DNA of 64,000 bases from Hepsetus odoe (Eukaryota; Chordata; Actinopteri; Characiformes; Hepsetidae): NCBI GenBank assembly GCA_017165825.1, contig CM029370.1, forward strand, positions 20,422,555 to 20,486,554, written 5' to 3'. How positions within the stretch are numbered: the stretch's first letter is position 1; every line of letters begins with the position of its first letter. This document shows, piece by piece, positions 50,801 through 62,000 of the stretch. Both the position numbers and the translations under genes were made by a program. The notes beneath the pieces are model-generated. The model ran no database searches. It saw only the letters and a program-made list of their open reading frames with translations, and was not told the origin of the DNA.

Positions 50801-53800
50801 TTATAAATTAATATCTAATTTTTGTTAAAACATTTGTTTTGTTACTCAAATGTTACTCGTTCGGGTTTAACAGGCTGAAAAGTCTCCACCAGAGGACATC
50901 ATAAGCAGTTCAAAAAGATTTTGATAAGAATAGTGCGTTACATTAATTGGCATGTTTTGTCCAAAGATTTTTGACCTTACGTTACTTCCTTCTCTTTCTG
51001 CCCTTCAGAACAGTGTCTCCTATGGGACGTTTTTTGTAAAAACAATATCACATTCAGTGTCTTTTTGACTGCCAACTCTGCCTTCTGCTCACAGCCCAGA
51101 CACACACACATGCACACAATCTGTCCTGTTGCAAAACTATGGCAGTGAATCCATGAAGAGGCTGTTTGTTTTTTCCCTCACAGATGAAACTAATTGAGTG
51201 GTGCCGACAGAGAACCTTCCTTGATTTATGTTTCGTGAGTGTAACTTTGTTTGTATCAGACACTAGCAGATACGCCACAAAAAAAGTTGTTAAATAATTA
51301 GTTATTAGTTATTAATAGTTTTTCAATAATTCAGTTAAATAGAGTTAAATAATTCAGTAAAACAGATTTTGTTTTAGAGGAGTCATCATGGCCAATGGCA
51401 TGTCACCCATCACTTAAGATGCAGTTTGAAGATGAAAGTGTCGTTTGTGTTGCAGCATTTCTTCTGCCTGAGGAGGCGTTGCTGCTGCCATCTGTTTGAC
51501 AGTCTCCCTTCATGTTCTTCAGTACGTGAAGACCCTGTACATGAGTTTGAGCTGGAAACAGTTGTTATCTATTCTCAGAATTTGTATGGCATACATAATG
51601 CATAAAATTGCAATTGCAGTATGGATTATATTTCATATAATCCTAACTTTTAATAAATTAGCGTGAGAGTGAAGGCTCTAAGGAACCATTAAAATGAAGA
51701 GTGACAATCATACTTCCGGAAACAAGTGTAGAAAGAAAGACTTGGATTCTGAGAAATCCCAAAAAGATTACCTTCTAAATGCCATAAATGTATACATCTT
51801 AGATCCCTTAGGATTAATATACATCTTAATTGAGCATAATCACAGTTTTTATCATCAATTCCACAGACTGTGACTTTATCTCCAGTCCCAGAGCAGTGCT
51901 CTCAGTATGGTCTTCTTTCTTAGTGTTCCCTCAAAAGGCCGAAAAGGTGAGTTCTCGCTGAGATGAAAGTCACTCCCTGTGGCCTCTCTGTGGAGAACAT
52001 GTTCAGATGTCAGGGGAAAAAAGTGCTGTTAATTAGGTTGATGGAAGTCTTCTGAGGGCATGGCAGGATTAATTAGCGTGAAGTGGCCAGAGAGAGTGAG
52101 GAGATCGCCCGTAGACTGGAGCTTTACCTGGAAGAGCAGGAGGTGCTGAGAGTAAGCTGTCTACCTCATCAACACCCGCCTGTCAGAAGAAGACACACTG
52201 AAACTTTTAGCAAGCACTTTGGCCATCACTGACCATCACACTAATTGGGAGATGGTGTGGGCTTCATTCTGTCTAGAACTGAAGTGGTGTGTTATTTTCT
52301 TGTCTTTCATATGTCTTTCAAAAAATACAAAATGAAGTGAAATTTGAAAATTTGAGGTGAAAGTTACTGTTTGATCACAGCACACAGTGCACCACAATGA
52401 AGTGCTCTCTCTTTATACATTTAACCCACTCACACTGTGCAGTGGGGGGAATTCATGCATCCAGTGCCCAGGAACTATTGTTAGGGATAGTACCTTGCTC
52501 AAGGGTGCTTCAGAGAAACCTAATGTTCTGGGACAACCTTGTCCACCACTGACAATGTGGGAATCATGGCTTTGCGATACTGTGTGTTAGAGTGTTGTTG
52601 GTTTGCAGTGTTAGGATTAATTGTGAACTTCTCAGATCCATGCAAACCAATATATAGCTGCTAAATCAACATGATTGGGTTTGGGTAGGATCAAAAATGG
52701 CTGCATTAGGCTGAACAGCACCATGGTTTTGGCAAGTGTGATGGGATTTTGTGATTTTATTTATGGTAATCTGTTTATTTCTTTTTCTCTGAGCAAATGT
52801 GGATACATTTGGATATAAAAGGATATAATACCCCTCATGACAGTCTTAAACATCATGGTCCTCATTCTTGCAAATTAAATAGAAAGATTTTTGATGAGAT
52901 TTTTGTCCTTTTCTAAGTATGAAAGTGTGTTCTTTCTCATTGCAGGCCAGATTTCTGTAGAAGGATTTGCAAGGTATCTAAGTGGAGATGAGAACAGCAT
53001 CATTCCTCCTGAGAAATTAGACCAGAATGAAGATATGACACTCCCTCTGTCTCACTACTTCATGAACTCCTCACACAACACCTACCTCACAGGTCAGCCA
53101 GCCAGATCCCTTATGCAGCCAAACAGCTCAGCACTTATTATAATGTACTATTGTACGATGCTCTGATTTCTTTCCACAGTAGGTTGTTTAGAGAAGCTAA
53201 ATTGCCCCTTAGGTGTGTCTGGGTGCCTGAGTGTGTCTTCTGGTGTGTGTCTGCCCTTAGCAACTATATATAAAGATATAGATTTATTAATTGTTAATTT
53301 ATTAATGTAATATATTTTATTGATGTGGAACATATTTACTTTAAAATGTAAACATATTTTCTAACATAGTTTTCTCATTTACAGTACTGTGCAAAAGTTT
53401 TAGGCAGGTGTGGAAAAAATGCTGCAAACAAAGAATGCTTTCAAAAATGGAAGTGTTAATCATTTATTTTCATCAATCAACAAAATGCATTTAATGAACA
53501 AAAGAGAAATCTAAATCAAATCAATATTTGGTGTGACCACCCTTTGCCTTCAAAACAGCATCAATTCTTCTAGGTACACTTGCACACAGTTTTTGAAGGA
53601 ACTCAGCTGGTAGGTTGTTCCAAACATCTTGGAGAACTAACCACAGATCTTCTGTGGATGTAGGCTTCCTCACATCCTTCTGTCTCTTCATGTAATCCAG
53701 ACACACTGGATGATGTTGAGATCAGGGCTCTGTGGGGGCCAGAAGAACTGATGCTGGTTTGAAGGCAAAAGGCAGTAACACCAAATATTGATTTGATTTA

Positions 53801-56800
53801 GATTTTTCTGTTGTTCGCTCACTTTGCATTTTGTAAATTGATAAAAATAAACAATCATTATTTATATTTCTGAAAGCATTCTTTGTTTACAGCATTTTTT
53901 CCACACCTGCCTAACACTTTTGCACAGTACTGTAAGTCAAACAACACGTAATAATATTAAGCAAATATTTATATTTTTAATTTTTTATATATTACAATTA
54001 TAATTATAATTATTATAATTTTTGTGCAATTACTTCTCCCATTCAATGAAGTACTTATTGGAACCAGTCTCCATCCTTTCCTTTACTCATGTTCATTTTA
54101 CCAATTATACCAAAACGCTGAGGTTTCTGTGGTTGGTATGTGTAGTAAATATTCAGGACTTTCAGAGCTTCGAGAGGTTTCAAATGAAACATTTATTATC
54201 CTTACTCACACCCTTTTGATTTTCCAGCTTCATTAATATGTATCTAATGAATGCACCAATTAATGTTTCTCAAAGACAGTGGGTGTCTTGTGATGAAAGA
54301 AAAACTCAAATTGGAGTGTCACTGTTTCATCCTGAAGCTTGTATTGTTACTCATCTGTTCATTCAAAGTCCAGACACACTAATCCCCCTGTGTGTTGAAC
54401 ATCTGCTGAAGTGGAGGCAGTGTTATGAAATCTCTTTCTTATTTAAGACATATTCTAGGGGGATTTTTTGATAGGCACTACCTGCAGCCATTTCTTTATA
54501 GTACCTAGAACACAAAACAATAAGTACAAAAATGGCTATAATGTACAAATTACCACAAGCATTGCATTCACAAAACCGGAAGCCAAGCCCGTTCTCATTT
54601 ATTGATTGTGGTAATGGGCTTGTTCTCAGATAAAGGCATCAGTTTTAAGTGTAATGCAACAGACTGCCAACAATTAGAAGATAATGCATTATAGACATTT
54701 GTGGAACTTGTGGCTAACAGAAGAAGATGAAAATGCATTTGCAGGAAAAGCTAAAAGGTTTTTCTTTAGAAACCCCAGAAATGTCTTTTTACTGTGCAGT
54801 TTTATTACGATGCTAATAGAGATATAATTGATTTTGCTAATGCTCACAGCTCTGGCACACCCATTCCTTCCAAGAATCTTTGGACATTTTATTGAACATG
54901 CATTGTTCGGGTGTGTGGGTGCGTATCTACAATATGCTAAATTTGATCCTAAGTTAATGCAATACATTGCACCTTCTTTTATATATAGTTTTAACTTGTG
55001 TGCTATTGCTGTGGATTTGAATCTGTGTTTTTATATCATATGTAATAATATGTATATTATGACTACCCGTTTGGTTTCTGCAGCGGGGCAGCTGGCAGGG
55101 AACTCTTCGGTGGAGATGTACAGGCAGGTGCTGCTGTCCGGCTGCCGCTGTGTGGAGCTGGACTGCTGGAAGGGCCGCACGGCCGAGGAGGAACCCGTCA
55201 TCACCCATGGGTTCACCATGACCTCAGAAATCTCTTTTAAGGTAAACTACACAAATCAACAAGAGAAGCTTAGGAAAATGGAGAAAGTAATCTATGACAT
55301 TATATAAGATAACAACAAATGAACAAATTGGGATGTTGGTGGGTCATTCTAACAGGACAAGGAATATTTCAGCAAATAACTAATTTACACTCCTTTTCCT
55401 CATAACCTAGATGTAGTCAGTCAGACAAGATATGTTTAGTGCCTGGAAGCTTCTTTGCTTTTGCACTCGGGCTACAAGCCTTCATAGGATAGAAGCAAAG
55501 GCAAAAATCAGGTGGTCCATTTTTTTTAGTTGACATACAGTGTTGGATAGCACACAAAAAAAGCTACTATGTGAGGTGACTTAACAGCTTGACATGGATA
55601 GGCATGCAGTTTACACAGTGCTAATTGGTGGCTATAAGCTTTTTTGTTATGTTTTAAATAATTTGGCCTGAGCAAAATTATAGAAGCATACTAACGAGAC
55701 ATGATGTAATAGTCAACTGCTTTTGGTGTGAGAGTAAAGCTGTATGATAATATGATTTTTGATTTAAGATTGAAAATGACCATCACTTCGAGACAATTTA
55801 GCATAAGGATGAGCAACAGATGCAAAGCGTTCATACTTTTCTTCTTGTCATGAGTCGGGTCCAATAACTCATCCTACATAAAACAGGAGTTGGGATGAAT
55901 CTATGTGTTTAGGAAGGAGTATGATTACTTAAGATGCAGTTTGCTTGCAATACCTTGAGTGCAAGAATGAAGAAGCAAAATTTATGCCAACAATTTTGCC
56001 AAATACTCTTAAGAAGTATTCCTTTAAAACAAAGAAATGATCGAATGTAATCTTATGCCAAAGCCCAGGGATCAATCTGTATAAAAGAGGAAACTTTTAG
56101 AAGAGTTTTTCAAGTAATTTAACACGTTAATGAACATTAACTGAAAAAGAAAGAGAATAAGATCAAGAGATGAAGAGTGACAAAAGGGAAAACATCAAGA
56201 CCAAAAGGAAAAATTGTTTTAGCACAGCTGAACAGTGGGAAATCTATGGAAAGTAAAAGCACGAAGTTAATTTGCACTCTCTCATTATGTCATGTGGCTC
56301 AGAAATGAGTCTAATCTGCTCCTGATAATGCTCTAAAATGACACGGGTTAAAAGACTTATACAGACTTCTAATAAGATTTCACTTCCATCTTGAGTGGCA
56401 TTAGAAATATCTTAAATCCTCTCATCAACATTCACATCAGCAGCAGGAAGGCCATGATAGTGCCTGAAAGCCTTCAGGAGTTTCTAGAGGATGATTACTC
56501 AACGCTGCCTGTTTTTTCAGGAAGTGATTGAGGCCATTGCTGAAAGTGCATTTAAGACGTCCCCGTTCCCTGTCATCCTTTCATTCGAGAACCACGTCGA
56601 CTCGTAAGTGAAAGATACTTTCTTCCCAAGAAATTAGGCTGTGCTGTTCCACCATAATGGTCGGAAACCCTTGATGAGCTGCTCATGCTGACCAGTGCAG
56701 CCCTACAGAAAGGTTATGTGAAATATGTCTCAATTATCATACAGGATGGGTACATTAGTCATAGAATGTAATTGTAACGTTTGGAGAGCTGACTTGTAAA

Positions 56801-57963
56801 TGGGTTTTGGCTTGACATGGCCGAGAAATTGAATTGGCATGTTTTCTCTTTCCTCCAGACAGCGGTGAGCTAATGTAAATGTGTGTGGGGTCATGGCCGC
56901 AGGCTTGATCATCTCTCTGCTCTGTTTGTCTTTTCCTTCTCAGCCCCAAGCAACAGGCCAAGATGGCAGAGTACTGCAGATCAATATTTGGAGATGCATT
57001 GCTCACAGAGCCATTGGAGAAATACCCAGTGAGTTTAGGCCTTGTCTGCTAAACATGCTTCTTACAGTTGATAAGAATCTGCACAAACCTTTTCTTGTGC
57101 TGCATGTTTTTCACGGTGCTAACTGTATTGGCGGAGCCCTGTGTTTTTTCTGTTTCTAACACAGCATGAACCAGATAACCCACAGACACACCATTTTGTA
57201 GATCATTTTTAGCACGATGTGTGCTATCTGTTCTTCATTCTCAGAAAGTTTTTACCTTTTAAACCTTATTTAATTTTTTTTTTGTATGGACATGGGATAT
57301 TGATATTTAGAGGTTTTAATTCCTTCTACTGCAGCTGTTGATGACATAATGACCATGCAGCTGATTGGCTGTGCTGAAGTGATATGTAATGCACACTTCT
57401 CTCAGTGTCAGCCTCCATACTTCTCTTTATTCATCCATCCGTGGATAAAAGAAAAATAGATTCTTACATTCATTTTTTCTTTCTTCATATGTTTCTATAA
57501 TCAACTCATGAACAAAATTAAGCAATTCCTGAGAATTTTCAATTTATTTGTTGCACATTAAATAGAAGAATATTGTTGGTGCCAAATGGCTTTAACCTGC
57601 AACAATGAAACTGTCGCCTGCTACATACAGTGGAAGTATATAAAGACATTTCCTTTGCACACAGGGTGCAATTTTATTCAGTGCTTTCCCCTATCTTCTT
57701 TCCTTTATTCTGTACATGTATACATATTTGTATGTGACACATATTTTGTATCTTGTCTGGGTGGTGAATATTGCTACATCCTGAAGAAGTTTATTGATGT
57801 ACTCCCATTGTAAAGGGTTAGTTATTATAGAATGAGATAGCATTAGATAGTGTTTTGAATTTGAATGGATTTCCATATACCTTTCCTGCATGCATTCACA
57901 AAAACTAACCCTGTGTACCAAGCCTAGTCACCCCTACACCACCTGCTCTAACAATGCATGCAC

Positions 57964-58038
<75 letters not shown>

Positions 58039-58998
58039 TGTACTGTACATACAGTACAACAACAAACATGGTCTTGCGTCACCAGCATGTCTCTGAGAGC
58101 TTGAATGAGGCTTTTGCAGGGGTAGTATGAAAGAAGCAGAGCTGTTTACTCACAGCCCCTTTTCATCTCCCTCCAATCACATGTTCCTCTGTATCGGACT
58201 GTCCTATCAGCCCAGCTTTTATCAAATTGCAGAGGGCCGGAGCATATTAAATGGAAATATGCCACCAACTTATCTAAATTCAAGCTCTTGGCAAACCTTT
58301 ATCTCCTCCACTCCACACCCCCCTCCCCAGTTGTCATAGTGACCAGTCAAAAGCATGCTTTGTGCTTTTGTGGAGGAACTCGCAGAGCCCCAGTCAGTCG
58401 TCCTTATGTCACCGCTCTCCCCATGCCTTTATCCTTCTTTCATCCTCACTCTGTTGCTCATTAAAAGTGTTTTTGACACTGCGAGTGGCATGTGAAGATA
58501 CATTTATTTTGTAATTGGATTTATTATGCTGAGGGAGTGAGGGGTCTTAACCAGAGTGCTAATGTAGCCTTTATGTGGAAGATTATTTGAAGTTTAGCTT
58601 CATCTCTGAGAAAGAGACAGAGTGTCCGACAGTGGAACACCCATCTTCGAAAGTACAAAATGTATCCGTTCCATTTGCAAAAGTGAATTTATTACATTAA
58701 TAAAATTTGGTCTTTTAGTTAACTTACTTTTGGCACTTACTGTGTTGATGTATATTTTATTCATGTGAGAATGATGTAAATATGTGATTAAAAAAAACAC
58801 ATCAGTGCATCAATGAGTTTAAGAGGCATGCTTAGTACATGTTAAAGGAAGAAAAAGGGGAAAAAGTAGTTGTGTACCAGGACTGTGGGTTCTCATGGAC
58901 TATTCTCACCTGATTAGTGTGCTTCTGGAATCACAATGGAAAGATCAGGGTTTAGGATAAAGATAATTGCTTTAAGCCAACACACATACACACACACA

Positions 58999-59051
<53 letters not shown>

Positions 59052-62000
59052 TAAACTCTTATCCCTGCCTGTTTGAATGCAGTTTCTTGTTCTTGTATAT
59101 TATTAATGAACGTAAACACTGAAATTTAATGGGGTTTCCCCCCTCGAGTAAACTGCCCCTTAAAAACATGGACCATTTAAACGTGCAGCTCTTTCAGCTG
59201 ATATAGCTTAATGACACAAAGTCTTTCATGTTTGGACCTTTGTACAGTGAGCTGCTCTGAGACTGCAACATGACACCAGGTTATAAAATAGGCTCCTTAT
59301 TTGAAACAGCAATAATTCAAAATGAGGAGCCCACAGGGGTTATGAAACAACAAGGGATATTCACCAGCCCAAGAAACTAAACGAGCTGTGCATTTGTAAC
59401 CTAAAACCCTTTGCCAGAGGTTTGCTTAAATAAATTAGCAGCAGTAATTAGCAATAACTACACCCGAAGTAGTAATACAAGACAGTAAGCACAGAGCAAT
59501 AAACTAAACAGTCTATGTCAGACATTCTCTGCTAAATTATACAGAACTGAACAGAAACAATGCGATAAAGTAAAATAAAGAAGGCACATAGCTTTAAATC
59601 TTAAAGCTTAATAAAGTTAAAAGCTATTCACTCTCAAAACACTTCAAGGGCAGGATAGTGAATCTCTCAGGACGAACAGATGATGATCAGAATAATAGTC
59701 AATAATCAGATATGCAGTTATGTGATGAATATAATGTACATAATTATGTTTGTTAAAATTGTGGATGAGGATGTATATTGTAGTCATGTAGAAATGATAT
59801 ACACACTTAAATATGTTCACTGATTTCTCACACGTTGGGGCAGCAATGTTTAGGTTAGGTGCTAGTGGCTAGTGGTTAGGGACTAGGCACCAGGATCTGA
59901 ATCAACAGTCACTTTCACTAAATCATTTATTTTGTGACAATAAGGTATTGTTGCATAATGATCTTATAAAGTATATTTCTGATATGTAATGTTTGATAAG
60001 ACAACAATAATGACACTAAATACTGAACAATAATTTGATAATTATATTCTACATCAACAATAACAATAACTAAAACCAATTAACGCTCTTCTCCGAGTGC
60101 TCAAACAAAACTTCCTCTTTATTCTCAGCTGGATTCAGGGGTTCCTCTGCCCAGTCCCATGGACCTCCTTGGTAAGATTCTCATCAAGAACAAGAAGAAC
60201 TCTCACAAAGATGAAGGCAGCACCAAGAAGAAGCTTTCAGAGCAAACCTCCAATACTTATAGCGACACATCCAGCATGTGTGAGCCATCCTCTCCGAGTG
60301 CAGGTACTTATTCATGACACTGCGTGCCCCGTATCAAGTCAGTTACTATTCAGGCTTTACATGTGAAAAAATGTGTGAAATTAATGGATTTCCACTTTCA
60401 GAATTTTTTTTTTTATGAATGGCTTGGTCTATTAGTATTAATGTAACATGCAAATAACAAAAGATGAAGCAATGTAGAGTCTTCCAGAGGTGAACCATGA
60501 CTGTGAGAGCTAGGCCTATAGTCCATCAATACAGACAAAAAAGTAGGAAAAAATACATCTATGTTAATGCCAGCTTTTACCTTAAAGGGAATTTAACATT
60601 ATCTTAGCACAACAAAAACATCATTGCTTGTGAACATTTGTTGGCCCTTAAATTAAACAGGCACATTAAGTTATGTTTCATATTGTATGTAGCATTTCTA
60701 AAGAATTTCTTCTCTAAGAATCCCTGAAAGGGAGCTGCTGATGTATCGGACAGAAAGTCAATGGTTAAACTGTTGCTCAGTTATGTGTCTAGTACCACAG
60801 AATGCCTACAGTGCTGCTTGTGAAAAGTAAAAGTGAGGCGAAAGTTTGTGACCACACAGCACAGGATCCCACAACAAAATGTGTTCTCTGCATGTAACCC
60901 ATACACACCGTGCAGCAGTGGGCAGCCATATCCAGCACCAAGGGAGCAGTGATGGGGACACTACCTTCCTTAAGGGTACCTCAGGACAACCTACTAATCT
61001 GGGGTTTAAAACCTATCTCTCTCTCTCTCTCTCTCTCCCTCTGTCTCTCTTTCTTTCTCTCTGTCTCTCCTCCTCTCTGGCTCTCTCTCTGTCTCTCTCT
61101 CTGTGGCTGCTTTGCCTCTGAGTTTGTGTTTGAATGCAGGTTCTTGTTCTTATATATTATTCATGAATGTAAACACTTACTGGTTTAAAGAGATTTTCCC
61201 CACCAGGAAACTGCCCTCTTCGAAGATGTGGAGCATTTGACAAACATGCTAAACATCATCTGGTTTCTCCTCACTTTCATCAGAGAGCTCCTGAAGTGCA
61301 TATTTTCATTTTTTGGACCTAGTCAGCAAGGTTGCACTGTTCCTGAAATACTACATCAAAGTCTAAAGAATTAGCACTCATTTTAAAAACAACAATAATC
61401 CAAAGCAAGTAGTCATTCCTAAAATCAAGACTACAGTTTAACATGGAGCTCAAGTGATTTGATCTGTATGCAGGCGTTTATACTATTTTAGTCATATTTT
61501 ATAGTGGAGGTGAGTGTAATTATTTTCGGAAACAGTTTGTTCATCTGCTGTTTGAATTGCTGGCACTGAATGACAGAGTGCAGGTCGATACTTTCAGCAC
61601 TGGCCTTCAAGCACAGTCATACAGACATCCAGCAGCATCCCTGCAACTCCTCTTCAGCTTATTTAATGTGATACTGGCCTCTGGTGGCCAGAGTGCTTCA
61701 ACTCCAAATCAAAAAAGACCGGGATGGATTTACGCCAGTCTCAAATGTTTAAAAAATCTAGTTTGGGTTCTGTATTTGAAAAAAAATCTGTGTAACATAG
61801 ATTCTGCAAATATTAATGTCAGTAAAAATGCAAAGCATATACAGAGAATTTAAATAGTGAAAAAATGCATTTAATGCAGTGATGCATTGCCTTAACTTTA
61901 GATATTTACAGCATTTTCACATGAATACAGTTACATCACACTTTTGTCATCCAGTTGGCTTAGTTCGGCCAGTAATTGGATTAATGTAATGTATTTTATT

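Noticed and set aside
54828..55307. A single 159-codon gene
   Set aside because: Only 55084-55241 is plcb1 exon e9. The flanks are intron that happens to stay open.
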